From positions 1 to 64,000 of the forward strand of contig JAJEDD010000035.1 in NCBI GenBank assembly GCA_022821685.1: a stretch of DNA of 64,000 nt, written 5' to 3'. This document shows, one piece after another, positions 24,760 to 33,600 of this stretch. Position 1 is the first letter of the stretch; each line of letters opens with the position of its first letter. The position numbers and the translations under genes are program-made. The notes beneath the pieces are model-generated. The model was given only the letters and a program-made list of their open reading frames with translations, ran no database searches and was not told the DNA's origin. The DNA is from Acidimicrobiia bacterium. Lineage in GTDB: Bacteria; Actinomycetota; Acidimicrobiia; Acidimicrobiales; Aldehydirespiratoraceae.

Positions 24760-25830
24760 TCAAGCGGAGAGGACCTCGCTCAGGCCGACGGCTGCAGGAA
24801 TCTCTACCTGGTCGAAGCGGCACGAATCGGGGATTCGGTCCGGGCGCCAGCGCACGAAGCGGGTGGTGCCCCGGAAGCGGCCGTTCAGCATGGCCTCGTA
24901 CTTCACCTCGGCCACCAACTCCAGCCGCAGCGGCACCCAGGGCTGTTGCCGACGCTGGCCGGACCAGCGGTTGGGGGTGCCCGGCATCACCGCACCCTCA
25001 CGGTGGGCGGCCGGATCCATCCACTCTGCCCAGGGATGCCCGCTGGGGTTGTCCATCACATGGGGCTGCAGCTCGTCGAGCAGCTCGCGGCGGCGCTGAG
25101 CGGTGAAGCTGGCCGCCACCCCGCAGTGGTGCAGGTTGCCGGAGTCGTCGTGGAGGCCCACCACCAGCGAGCCGACGCCCTCGCCGTCGACGTGCATCCG
25201 GTAGCCGGCCACGGCCACATCGACGGTGCGGGTGTGCTTGACCTTGAACTGGGTCCGCTTGTTGGGCTCGTAGATCCTGCCACGGGGCTTGGCGATGAGG
25301 CCGTCGAGCCCGGCGCCCTCGAAGCGCTCGTACCAGTGGCGGGCCAGGTCACGGTCGAGGGTGGAGGGGGCCAGGCGAACCGGGGTCTCGAAGGCACCTG
25401 CCATCGTCTCCAGCAGCGCCCGCCGATGACGGAACGGTTCGCCCATGAGGTCAGCGTCGGCCAGTGCCAGGGCATCGAAGGCGATGAACTCGGCCGGGGT
25501 CTCGGCCGCCAGCCGGTTGATCCGGCTCTCGGCCGGGTGGATCCGCTGCTGCAGAGCGTCGAATCCGAGCCGGTCGTCCACGGGCACGATGATCTCGCCG
25601 TCTACCACCGCCCGGTCGGGCAGCCCGGCTTTGAGGGGTTCGATCAGCTCGGGGAAGTAGCGGGTGAGGGGCCGCTCGTTGCGGCTGCCCAACTCCACCT
25701 CGTCACCGTGGCGGAACACGATGCAGCGAAAGCCGTCCCACTTCGGCTCGAAGGCCAGGTCGCCGTCGGGGATTCCGCTCACGGCCTTGGCCAGCATCGG
25801 CTTCACCGGCGGCATCACGGGCAGATCCAC
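24760..25830 (-). CDS. ATP-dependent DNA ligase (LigC type)
   Basis: A 356-aa ligase. The adenylation motif is EPKWDGFR with nucleophile Lys30. Later motifs include VVDGEIIVP, FDALALADADLMGE, GLIAKPRGRIYEPNKR and FKVKHTRTVD, followed by an OB-fold C-terminus ending near RFVRWRPDR. Size and lack of nuclease or polymerase domains match mycobacterial LigC rather than LigD. TAGGCT lies 7 nt before the GTG start. It is convergent with arsC. Confidence 0.9.
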   Translation of the reverse strand: MDLPVMPPVKPMLAKAVSGIPDGDLAFEPKWDGFRCIVFRHGDEVELGSRNERPLTRYFPELIEPLKAGLPDRAVVDGEIIVPVDDRLGFDALQQRIHPAESRINRLAAETPAEFIAFDALALADADLMGEPFRHRRALLETMAGAFETPVRLAPSTLDRDLARHWYERFEGAGLDGLIAKPRGRIYEPNKRTQFKVKHTRTVDVAVAGYRMHVDGEGVGSLVVGLHDDSGNLHHCGVAASFTAQRRRELLDELQPHVMDNPSGHPWAEWMDPAAHREGAVMPGTPNRWSGQRRQQPWVPLRLELVAEVKYEAMLNGRFRGTTRFVRWRPDRIPDSCRFDQVEIPAAVGLSEVLSA

Positions 25831-25938
25831 AATCCTGAGCCTACGTTACTGACAGGATCCGGCCGGATGACTCGTTCTGTGGCGCAGCCAGCATCGGGAG
25901 TGCTCCTCGCCGCCAGGGCGGGCTGGCGATCGGCGGGT

Positions 25939-26802
25939 TTAGGCCAAGGCCAGTTGGTGGGCGCGGGCTGCTAGCCGGTCGGCGCCGAGCTCGGCGCAGC
26001 GCTCGTCGAAACCGGGCACCGGGCCTCGCCATTGCATCTCGTCGACGGTGGCCGACACTGGGGCGCCCAGCTCGACGGTGGCGATCCGGCGGTACAGCAG
26101 CGCCTCCTCGAAGCCGTCTCGCAGGGCGGCCGCCAGCTTGGCCGCACCCCTGACCGGCACGTCCCACTGCTCGGCGTCGAGCGGGATGGCGGTGATGTGG
26201 CCGTAGTGGGCCAGCAGGGCCGACGCCGACTTCGCCCCCCATCCCGGCAGGCCCGGGAAGCCGTCGGCCGAGTCGCCCACCAAGCCGAGATAGTCGGGGA
26301 TCGAGGCGGGCGGCACCCCGAACTTCTCCACCACCCCGGCGTGGTCGTAGAGCACCCGCTGGCGGCGGTCGTACTGCACCACCCGCCCGTCGGCGGTCAC
26401 GCACTGGGCCAGATCCTTGTCGGGCGTGCAGATCAGCACCCGCTCCACCCTGGGATCGGTGGCGGCCACCGCGGCGGCGGAGGCCAGCCCGTCGTCGGCC
26501 TCGTGCTCGATCTGGGGCCACACCGCGAACCCGGCCAGCTTCAGCAGCTCCTCCAGCTCGCTGAACTGGGCCTTGAGGTCGGGATCCACGCCGCTGCCGT
26601 CCTTGTAGCCGTCGAGCATCTCGTTGCGGAACGACTCGATCACATGGTCGGTGGCGATGCCGATGTGGGTGGCGCCGTCGGACAGGAGGTCGAGCATCGA
26701 GTTGAGCACGCCCCGCTGGGCGCCCCGGCGCGGGTCGCGGTTCGACTTGGCGTAGTGGTAGCGGAACAGCTCGTAGGTGCCGTCGATCAGATGCACACGC
26801 AC
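25939..26802 (-). CDS. 5'-3' exonuclease, Pol I N-domain type
   Basis: A 287-aa FEN-type nuclease. MRVHLIDGTYELFRYHYA, then YKDGSGVDPDL, EADDGLASAA, VLICTPDKDLAQCV and the helix-hairpin-helix-like DYLGLVGDSADGFPGLPGWGAKSA give the acidic metal-binding residues and H3TH motif. Independent of DNA polymerase I. The GTG start follows the epimerase gene by 13 bp, and a DNA ligase gene lies downstream on the same strand. Confidence 0.9.
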   Translation of the reverse strand: MRVHLIDGTYELFRYHYAKSNRDPRRGAQRGVLNSMLDLLSDGATHIGIATDHVIESFRNEMLDGYKDGSGVDPDLKAQFSELEELLKLAGFAVWPQIEHEADDGLASAAAVAATDPRVERVLICTPDKDLAQCVTADGRVVQYDRRQRVLYDHAGVVEKFGVPPASIPDYLGLVGDSADGFPGLPGWGAKSASALLAHYGHITAIPLDAEQWDVPVRGAAKLAAALRDGFEEALLYRRIATVELGAPVSATVDEMQWRGPVPGFDERCAELGADRLAARAHQLALA

Positions 26803-26815
26803 CGCGCTGGCCTCG

Positions 26816-27214
26816 CTATTCCTCGACGAGCTCTATCAGCGTGCCGAACGAGCCCTGGGGGTGGATGAAGGCGATGGTGGTGTTGCGGCTGCCGGGCCTC
26901 GGAACCTCGTCGATGGGCGTGGCCCCGGCCCTCACCATCGCCGCGAGGGCGGCGGCGCAGTCCGGCACCCGGTAGCCCACATGGTGCAGGCCCTCGCCCC
27001 GCTTGTCGAGGAACCGGGCCACCGGCGAGTCGTCGCGGGTGGGCGAGATGAGCTGCACATAGCTCTCGGCCACCGCCAGCAGGGCCTCCTCCACTCCGTC
27101 GTGCTCGGCCGTCTCGCGGTGGGCGACCTCGGCGCCGAGAGCGTCCCGGTACCAGACGATGGCTGCGTCGAGATCGCGCACGGCGATGGCCACATGGTCG
27201 ATCTCGGTGAGCAC
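26816..27214 (-). CDS. mce: Methylmalonyl-CoA epimerase
   Basis: A 132-aa VOC-fold protein. It interconverts (R)- and (S)-methylmalonyl-CoA. Metal-site segments are EIDHVAIAVRDLDAAIVWY, EGLHHVGYRV and the terminal FGTLIELVE. Length and pattern match the epimerase. It would link the propionyl-CoA carboxylase product to methylmalonyl-CoA mutase, which is not in the window. TAGGCT lies exactly 6 nt before the GTG start, a leaderless layout. Confidence 0.88.
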   Translation of the reverse strand: MLTEIDHVAIAVRDLDAAIVWYRDALGAEVAHRETAEHDGVEEALLAVAESYVQLISPTRDDSPVARFLDKRGEGLHHVGYRVPDCAAALAAMVRAGATPIDEVPRPGSRNTTIAFIHPQGSFGTLIELVEE

Positions 27215-27260
27215 GACCGCAGCCTACGCGACCGTTCTGTCCCGGTGGGCCGCCTCGGGG

Positions 27261-27869
27261 TCAGGCGCCGTCGATCGAGCGGCGACCCTCGAAGGCCCGG
27301 CCCAGGGTGAGCTCGTCGGCGTATTCGAGGTCGCCGCCCACCGGCAGGCCGCTGGCGATGCGGGTCACCTGCACCCCGGCGGGCTTGAGGTACTTGTGGA
27401 CCAGCATGGCGGTGGCCTCGCCCTCCAGGTTGGGGTTGGTAGCCACGATCACCTCGGTGATGTCGTCGTCGGCCACCCGGGTCAGCAGCTCCTTGATGCG
27501 GAGCTGGTCGACGCCGATGCCGTCGATCGGGCTGAACGCGCCCTGCAGCACGTGATAGCGGCCACCGAACTCGCCGGTGCGCTCAACCGCCACCACATCC
27601 TGGGCGTCTTCCACCACACAGACCAGCTTTGGGTCGCGCTTGGGGTCGCGGCACACCGCGCACTCGCCGCCCTGCTCGGCCAGGTTGAAGCAGCGGGGGC
27701 AGTACGACACCTTCGCCTTGGCTTCGGAGATGGCCCGGGCCAGTCGATCAGCGTCCTCGGTGGGTGACTTCAACAGGTAGAACGCCACTCGCTGAGCCGA
27801 CTTGGGCCCGATGCCGGGTAGCCGGCCGAGCTGGTCGATCAGCTCCTGAACCGCTCCCGAATAGCTCAT
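27261..27869 (-). CDS. recR: Recombination protein RecR
   Basis: A 202-aa RecR. It has the N-terminal helix-hairpin-helix ([20 protein letters not shown]), the four-cysteine zinc finger (CPRC, then CAVC) and a Toprim domain with VVEDAQDV and [17 protein letters not shown]. It acts with RecO/RecF in loading RecA at gaps. It lies immediately downstream of dnaX on the same strand, a common bacterial order. A short fragment of the dispersed element lies in between. Confidence 0.96.
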   Translation of the reverse strand: MSYSGAVQELIDQLGRLPGIGPKSAQRVAFYLLKSPTEDADRLARAISEAKAKVSYCPRCFNLAEQGGECAVCRDPKRDPKLVCVVEDAQDVVAVERTGEFGGRYHVLQGAFSPIDGIGVDQLRIKELLTRVADDDITEVIVATNPNLEGEATAMLVHKYLKPAGVQVTRIASGLPVGGDLEYADELTLGRAFEGRRSIDGA

Positions 27870-27898
27870 CTCGCGCCGTCGATCTGCATGAGCCGCTT

Positions 27899-27916
27899 CC
27901 TATTCGCTCAGCCTCT
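27899..27916 (+). repeat. Dispersed palindromic element, end fragment
   Basis: CCTATTCGCTCAGCCTCT matches the outer end of the 137-bp element with one mismatch. Its last bases overlap the dnaX stop codon on the minus strand. Confidence 0.65.
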
Positions 27917-29888
27917 AGGCCTCGTTGCCCGCGGGTTCGGGCAGGACCGTCAGCTCCGCGCCGGGAAACGTGGCTTTGATCTTCTGTTCGATGTCGTGGG
28001 CGTGGCTGGGGGCCTCGGCCAGGTCATCGAGGTCGGCTAGGTCGAATCCGTCATCGGTTTCGGGATGCTCGGATGGAGCGCCCTGCTCCGGCGGCGGGGC
28101 GGGCACGGCTTCCGACGCAGCCTGACCGGGCCGAACCGCCGGTGGAGATGCCGCTTGATCTGCATCGGTCGAGGATCCCGGCCCCGTAGCAGATTCCGGC
28201 TCAGCCTGATCTGCCTCCACCGTCGGTTCGGATCCGACGGGAGCCGCCTCGAAGGTGGCGGCGGTGGCATGGCCCACCAGTTCTCGCCAGAGGGCTTGGA
28301 GTTGGGCGGGCTCGCGCCGGCGTTCCGGGTCGGGTTCGAGTTCCAGTGCCTTTGCCACCACCAACGACTGGTCCAGGCCCAGATGTTGGCGAGCTAATTC
28401 CACTACCTCTTTGGGTGTTCCGGGCTGCATCTCGGCCAGGTCGGGCACCGGCACGGGCGGCGGGGGGGCAACCGGCGGTGGCGGCGCAGCCGAACCGGAT
28501 GTGACGCTCTTGGCCGCCGCCGACCGGTGCTGGGACAGGGTCTTGCGCGCCGCCGCCGCGGGCCGGCTATCGACAGCCGGCACCGATGAGGCACCGGCTT
28601 GCTCGGCTGGCGGCGGTGGCGGAGTGCTATGGGCCGGAGGCGGGGGAGAGGAGCCAGGCGATGGCGGGGCGCCATGGGCCGGAGAGGAGGGCGCGAACTC
28701 GGTCGAAGGCCGTGGGGCACGGCGCTCTGCAGCCGGTGGCGACGGGGGCGCGGGCGCCGATCCGTCAACAGCGGGAACCGGCGAGCCGTCCAGTCGGGCT
28801 TCCAGCTGCCTGACCCGCTGGGCCAGCGCTTCGAGGGACCGGTCCTCGTCGGGGTGGCAGAGCCGCATCAGCGCCACTTCAATGTCGATCCTCGGGTCCG
28901 GCGCCTGGCGCATGTCGATCAGGGCCCGACCCAGCGTCTCCAGCGCCCGGGTGATGGCGGCCGGCGCCATGCGCTCGGCGAGGTCGGCGGCCCTGCCCCG
29001 CTCGTGCTCCGACAGGCGGGGCGGCGGGTCGCCCATGGCGGTGAGGAAGGCGTCGCGCAGCCCGGCCAGCACCATCTCGCCGACGGTGCGGGGATCCCGC
29101 CCCCGGCCCACGGCGTCGCCCACCGCGGCCAGCGCGGCGGCGCGGTCGCCGGCGGCCAGCGCGCCGAGAATGGCGTCGGTCGAGGAGTCGAGCTCGGCGG
29201 TGCCGCCGCCGGTGACGATCCGCTCCAGCGCGGTGAGGCTGTCGCGCACCGATCCCTTGCCCTCGGCCACGGCCTGGTCGACGGCCTCGCTGTCCACATC
29301 GAGCTCGGCGTCGGCCACCACTTGGCGGAGATGGTCGGACATGATGTCGGCGTCGATCAGGCCAAGCTCGAACACCTGGCAGCGGCTCCTGATGGTGTGC
29401 ACCACCTTGTGGGGCTCGGTGGTGGCCAGCACCCAGGTCACATGGTCGGGGGGCTCCTCCAGGGTCTTGAGCAGCGCGTTCTCGGCGCCGGCGGTGAGCA
29501 TGTGAACCTCGTCGAGCAGGTACACCTTGGCCCGGCCCGGCGACGTCAGGTTGACCTTCTCGAGCAGGCCCCGCATGTCGTCGACCTTGTTGTTGGAGGC
29601 GGCGTCGAGTTCTTGCAGGTCGAAGGAGCGGCCCTCCTGGATCGACAGGCAGGACTCGCAGTCGCAGCAGGGCTCGCCGTCGTCGCCGATGTCGGTGCAG
29701 TTCAGCGCCTTGGCCAGCACCCTGGCGGTGGAGGTCTTGCCGCTGCCTCGGGGACCGTGCAGCAGATAGGCGTGGCCGACCTTGCCGGTGCGCACGGCCG
29801 TCTGGAGGGCCCGCACGACATGGTCCTGGCCCTTGATCTCGGCGAAGTTCTGGGGCCGGTAGCGACGGTAGAGAGATTGGTAGGCCAC
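27915..29888 (-). CDS. dnaX: DNA polymerase III subunits gamma/tau
   Basis: A 657-aa clamp-loader ATPase. AYQSLYRRYRPQNF at the N-terminus is typical. Walker A is GPRGSGKTS, zinc cysteines lie around CCDCESC, and Walker B/DExx is LLDEVHML, with sensor LATTEPHKV. After about residue 370 comes a long Pro/Ala-rich tail, then a C-terminal acidic domain. The start is one of two adjacent GTGs (29888 or 29891) placed 5-8 nt after TAGAGT. A poly-A-type frameshift site for gamma is not evident. The SRP RNA lies upstream on the same strand. Confidence 0.95.
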   Translation of the reverse strand: MAYQSLYRRYRPQNFAEIKGQDHVVRALQTAVRTGKVGHAYLLHGPRGSGKTSTARVLAKALNCTDIGDDGEPCCDCESCLSIQEGRSFDLQELDAASNNKVDDMRGLLEKVNLTSPGRAKVYLLDEVHMLTAGAENALLKTLEEPPDHVTWVLATTEPHKVVHTIRSRCQVFELGLIDADIMSDHLRQVVADAELDVDSEAVDQAVAEGKGSVRDSLTALERIVTGGGTAELDSSTDAILGALAAGDRAAALAAVGDAVGRGRDPRTVGEMVLAGLRDAFLTAMGDPPPRLSEHERGRAADLAERMAPAAITRALETLGRALIDMRQAPDPRIDIEVALMRLCHPDEDRSLEALAQRVRQLEARLDGSPVPAVDGSAPAPPSPPAAERRAPRPSTEFAPSSPAHGAPPSPGSSPPPPAHSTPPPPPAEQAGASSVPAVDSRPAAAARKTLSQHRSAAAKSVTSGSAAPPPPVAPPPPVPVPDLAEMQPGTPKEVVELARQHLGLDQSLVVAKALELEPDPERRREPAQLQALWRELVGHATAATFEAAPVGSEPTVEADQAEPESATGPGSSTDADQAASPPAVRPGQAASEAVPAPPPEQGAPSEHPETDDGFDLADLDDLAEAPSHAHDIEQKIKATFPGAELTVLPEPAGNEA

Positions 29889-29971
29889 CACCGACGACTC
29901 TAGACGGGGGCTCTGACAGCCCGCGGTTAGCCAGTCGCCCAGATGCCGAGGCCAGCCGACTGCCGCGCCAA

Positions 29972-30066
29972 CGCCCGCTCCCGGGAGTGACGGCTCGCTT
30001 GGGGCGGCGTGGAACGGATGCGCTCGGAGTGGGGCCGCGTCGGCGCCCGCTTCCGGGAGTGACGGC
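29972..30066. repeat. 23-bp direct repeat, two copies
   Basis: CGCCCGCTCCCGGGAGTGAC at 29972 and CGCCCGCTTCCGGGAGTGAC at 30044, each continuing GGC, with one mismatch. The second overlaps the 3' end of the SRP RNA. Probably a partial duplication. The rest of the 29889-30060 gap shows nothing else. Confidence 0.7.
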
Positions 30067-30162
30067 CAGGCTGTCTGCGGCACCCAGGCGGATCTGCTGA
30101 GAGCTGCTGCCTTCCGGCCCTGACCCGGTTCACAGGCACCCGTTGCACAGGACCCGGCCGTC
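30061..30162 (-). ncRNA. ffs: Signal recognition particle RNA, small bacterial type
   Basis: The conserved SRP loop GGGTCAGGGCCGGAAGGCAG followed by CAGC is present on the minus strand, and the terminal bases GACGGCC and GGCCGTC pair. It directs FtsY/Ffh-dependent membrane targeting. Position just upstream of dnaX is common in bacteria. Ends are estimated from the pairing. Confidence 0.88.
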
Positions 30163-30264
30163 ACACCCCGAAGCGGGCGCGATCAGCGCACACGATACCC
30201 TCGCGGGTCCGAACCCGCGGCTCGGGACGGGGCTAGCCGGCCCCGACCCGGCAGCAGGGATCGG

Positions 30265-30349
30265 GGAGGGTTGCCAGAGCGGCCGAATGGGCACGCTTGG
30301 AAAGCGTGTGAGGCGAGAGCCTCCGTGGGTTCAAATCCCACACCCTCCG
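30265..30349 (+). tRNA. tRNA-Ser (GGA)
   Basis: An 85-nt class II tRNA. Acceptor GGAGGGT pairs with ACCCTCC, the anticodon loop TTGGAAA gives GGA, a long variable arm (GAGGCGAGAGCCTC) is present, and the T arm holds GGTTCAAATC. CCA is not encoded. Confidence 0.96.
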
Positions 30350-30379
30350 CGTTGTGTGATGTGTCAAGACATCGGGTCC

Positions 30380-32122
30380 TCAGGCGGGGCTGTAGTTGAG
30401 GACCGAGGACTGTCCTGCGATGGCTACGACTCTCACGAGCAGTGACTTGCCGTCTGCGTCCGTCAGGTGCAGATCCTCTTCGCCCGGCACGAAGGGTACG
30501 GGCTGCTGCTGTCCGCCGTTGATGGCGATGTTGGAGGCGTAGAGATATGTCCTGTCGCTGGTGTCGAGAATCGGGTTGAGCCGGCTGGCAAGACCGGGCA
30601 CATGACCGGTCGACTTTGCGAACACGACCGAACCGCCCTCGGCCTTGGGGGCCAGCTCGACGGCGAGCGCTCGCTCCATCGGCACCCAGCCTCGTTCGAC
30701 ATGCGCCGTATGGCCATCGCAAGCCACGAACACAGTCATGGGCAGGTGAACCGAGTGCAGGTCAAGGCGCGCCTCGCCCTCGCCGTCCGTGCGGTTCCGC
30801 TTCCAGGTGTTGTTCGGAAACAAGGCCAGCACATCCGCGCCTGCGAGCGGGGATCCGCTGCTTCGTACCGTGACCACAACGGTGGCCGGATCCGCGTGTA
30901 CTTCGGCGGCGGGCAGCGTGAGGCACAACTCGGAATCATCGATGAGCCCGAACTGTGGGTTCCTGCCGGACAGTTCGATGGTCTCGCGGCTGATGATGGA
31001 CACGCCGTCGCCGCGCCGCTCCATGAAGTACTGCCTGCCTCCGGCACCCTCGATCTCACCGACGCTCATGCGGCCAAGGATCGAGGCGAGCACCTCGTTG
31101 CGGGTCACTTGCCGCTCCACCATGCTGTCCACGGTCAGGTTGTTGGGCAGCCCACCCGGTGATCTCAGCTCGAGGCGATCAGAGAAGACCGACAACCGGA
31201 TTCTGCTGCCCCGGATCGAATAGTCGCGGTGCACGACCGCGTTCACCAGCGCCTCGAAGACTGCCCTTGAGCTGTATTCGGGCAGGTTCACACGGGCGGG
31301 GTCTTTGCGTGCACCGATACGCATGTTTCGCAAGACAAACGCGAGTGCGTGGGTGATCTGCTCGTTGATCGGACCGGCGATGTCATGTGCGTCTACCTGC
31401 CCGGACGCGCGGTCGGTGCCCTTGTAGCGAACGGCCGTGACCTCCGCGCCCGGAAGGAACTCCCGGGGCTGTCGGGTACACGTCAGAATGCCTGCCACCG
31501 TGGCCAGAACCGTCCCGTAGCTGTTGGTGTGCAACAGGCCGAGCTTCTCGAGCGCCAATTGGGGATCGCGCAGGCCCTCAGCGCTGAGCAAGCGCTTCCA
31601 AAGCTCCTTGTCGAGAGTTGAGAAGCCCGTACTGGCGACGGTCTGCTCGTCGAATCCGGTGAACCGAGCCTGGCCGCGCCGCTGCGCCAAGCGCATCCGC
31701 TCGTCTGGCGACATGGGCTGCTTGGCGCTGCCGACGCGCACGAAGCTGCCGCCGGGGCTGTCGAATTGCGCGTCGCCCTCCGGAATCGAGACAAGGAGGA
31801 ACGACTGTTCGTCCAGTTCCCTGCGGTACGCCTCAATCCTGATCCTCGGCTTGATGGAGTTCGTGCAGATCTCCCTGACCTGACGTTCGAGCACGTCCAG
31901 TTGGTCGCGGGACATTCCTGGCACCTCGCCTGCGTCGGTAACGCCGAGCAGCAGAACGCCGCCTCGGGCATTCGCAAAGGCGGCGATCTCGTCGGCCCAG
32001 CTGTCGCGCTGATGCCGCGGCGGGTCACTGTTGCGAAAGTCAACGCTCTTGAATTCCCAAGCGCTGTCCTCGCCGAGGCGAAGCTGGCGCCGAATCTCGT
32101 CGTCGGTGTACGCCATCGTCAT
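30380..32122 (-). CDS. AlbA_2/Schlafen-domain ATP-binding protein with extra C-terminal domain
   Basis: A 580-aa protein. The N-terminus holds an AlbA_2 (Schlafen-related) domain: EDSAWEFKSVDF, then IAAFANARGGVLLLGVTDAG. A middle part matches the HATPase_c_4 region seen in RecG-like/AlbA_2 regulators (SSRAVFEALVNAVVHRDYS, then LELRSPGGLP). The last 180 residues are unusual: a beta-rich segment with VTVRSSGSPLAGADVLALFP and TDGEGEARL resembling carboxypeptidase-regulatory-like domains. It lies beside tRNA-Ser with less GC-biased codons than neighbours, suggesting acquisition. Relatives are proposed transcription regulators or defence factors; its role here is unknown. Start chosen at MTMAYTDDE. 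Confidence 0.82.
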   Translation of the reverse strand: MTMAYTDDEIRRQLRLGEDSAWEFKSVDFRNSDPPRHQRDSWADEIAAFANARGGVLLLGVTDAGEVPGMSRDQLDVLERQVREICTNSIKPRIRIEAYRRELDEQSFLLVSIPEGDAQFDSPGGSFVRVGSAKQPMSPDERMRLAQRRGQARFTGFDEQTVASTGFSTLDKELWKRLLSAEGLRDPQLALEKLGLLHTNSYGTVLATVAGILTCTRQPREFLPGAEVTAVRYKGTDRASGQVDAHDIAGPINEQITHALAFVLRNMRIGARKDPARVNLPEYSSRAVFEALVNAVVHRDYSIRGSRIRLSVFSDRLELRSPGGLPNNLTVDSMVERQVTRNEVLASILGRMSVGEIEGAGGRQYFMERRGDGVSIISRETIELSGRNPQFGLIDDSELCLTLPAAEVHADPATVVVTVRSSGSPLAGADVLALFPNNTWKRNRTDGEGEARLDLHSVHLPMTVFVACDGHTAHVERGWVPMERALAVELAPKAEGGSVVFAKSTGHVPGLASRLNPILDTSDRTYLYASNIAINGGQQQPVPFVPGEEDLHLTDADGKSLLVRVVAIAGQSSVLNYSPA

Positions 32123-32305
32123 CCTGCCCTCGCGAGCGGCCGCATCGGTATCTGCCACGCTACCCCGGCATGGTGCCCGGCAACCGCGACTCCGAGTGCC
32201 TCGCAGCCGACACTGGCCCGGCTGGCATCGCGATTCTGTGAGGGTTGACCGGCACGAGGGCTCGGCATCGCGGGCTCACCCTCGGCTCGCCGGTACGGTG
32301 CTGGT

Positions 32306-33484
32306 ATGGACGCGGGGGTGCCGGGCGGCGGCAACGCCCCTGAGCAGGAGCGTTCTTGGCGGGCTGCGGTGGGCCTTGTCGGTGTGTTGGCCGGTCTGAT
32401 TGCGGTTGTCTGGCTTCTGAGCCTGACCACCGGCGACGGCGACGCCGCCGAAACTGACCGCGACAGCCGTGAGGCGGCCGGGCCGGTGGACGATGAGACA
32501 GTCGAGGCGCCTGCCACTACCGGCCCGCTTCCTGCGACCGAGACACAGGCCGGCACCGAATCCACATCCGAGGAGGGCGAACCGGCTGAGCCGTTCAGCG
32601 AGCTGGTGGGTGCGCTGATGTACTTGAGCGGACGCCATGTGGTGCGGGTGGACTTGGCCACCGGCACCGTGCAGCGGGTGTTGATCGAGCCGACCGGCCT
32701 GCGCCTCGAGCTTGGCGACCTGGAGATGCTCACCGACGACGATCGAACGGTTGGCCTGTTCTGGATCGACGGCGAGATGTCGGCGGTGCTGGTGGCGTCG
32801 GGCGCGGACCTGGTGCCCTCGGACCATCCAGTGGTCGACTTCTGGGTGGTCAGCCAGCCCGACGGGCCCGACGGCGCCTTCCGGATGGATGCCTGGCACG
32901 ACTACGGCATCCTCACCGGCGGGTTGCGGGCGCCCGCGGGCTCCGAGGTGCTGGCCGTGCGCAACGGCGGTGTGCTGGTGATTCCGCCGGTGGGCCGCAC
33001 CTACCGCCCGACCTTCGACGGCTTCGAGGTGGTGAGCGAGCACCGGCTCTTGGTCGCCAGCGATCGGCTGCGGGTGGAGCAGCGCTGCGACGACCAGCTC
33101 TCGTGCACGGTGGTGGTTGTGGACTTGACCGACGACGAGGCGACGGTGCTGCCCGACGACTTCGTGGCCGAACTGGCCGACATCTCCGTGTCGCCCGACA
33201 GTCGCTGGCTGCTCAACGACACCAGTCCGGCCTGGCTGTATGACCGGCACACCGAGCGGCTGCGACTGCTCGACGGCGGCGGCTACGGCCGGCCGCTCTG
33301 GTTCGCCGACTCGGTGGCCTGGCTGACCTCGGACCGCACGCCGACCCTGGTGGTGGCCCGGCTAGAGCCGCTGGCCGAAGGCCAGAACTGGTTCGCCGTC
33401 GAGCTGGCCGGCCTGGACGCAGACCCCTCGCCGGGCTCGTCGTTCCGGCTCGACCCGACCGCTAGAGGCCGAGCGGATAGGTGA
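32306..33484 (+). CDS. Membrane-anchored protein, unknown; C-terminus from repeat
   Basis: A 392-aa protein. One membrane helix lies at about residues 19-41, followed by an acidic Thr/Glu linker and a C-terminal domain from about residue 95 with repeating beta-strand patterns (SGRHVVRVDLATGTVQRV, and later DISVSPDSRWLL), suggesting a beta-propeller-like fold. The last residues (ARGRADR) and the TGA stop come from the dispersed element starting at 33464, so the natural C-terminus was altered. ATG lies 6 nt after TACGGT. Confidence 0.75.
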   Translation: MDAGVPGGGNAPEQERSWRAAVGLVGVLAGLIAVVWLLSLTTGDGDAAETDRDSREAAGPVDDETVEAPATTGPLPATETQAGTESTSEEGEPAEPFSELVGALMYLSGRHVVRVDLATGTVQRVLIEPTGLRLELGDLEMLTDDDRTVGLFWIDGEMSAVLVASGADLVPSDHPVVDFWVVSQPDGPDGAFRMDAWHDYGILTGGLRAPAGSEVLAVRNGGVLVIPPVGRTYRPTFDGFEVVSEHRLLVASDRLRVEQRCDDQLSCTVVVVDLTDDEATVLPDDFVAELADISVSPDSRWLLNDTSPAWLYDRHTERLRLLDGGGYGRPLWFADSVAWLTSDRTPTLVVARLEPLAEGQNWFAVELAGLDADPSPGSSFRLDPTARGRADR

Positions 33485-33600
33485 GCGATTCCGGCCCATA
33501 CGGGCGAGGCCGTGGCCCGAGCGGCCCGTGAGCGCAGCGAACAAGAGCGGGAATGACCCCGCTGCGACGCGACACGTTCTTGCCTACCCCGCGCACGCTC
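33464..33600 (-). repeat. Dispersed palindromic element, full 137-bp copy
   Basis: It begins AGAGGCCGAGCGGATAGGTG and ends CCTACCCCGCGCACGCTCT. In between are CGGCCCATACGGGCGAGGCC and the core CAGCGAACAAGAGCGGG. It provides the last codons and stop of the left gene and ends one base before the TAA of the right, convergent gene. Confidence 0.92.
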
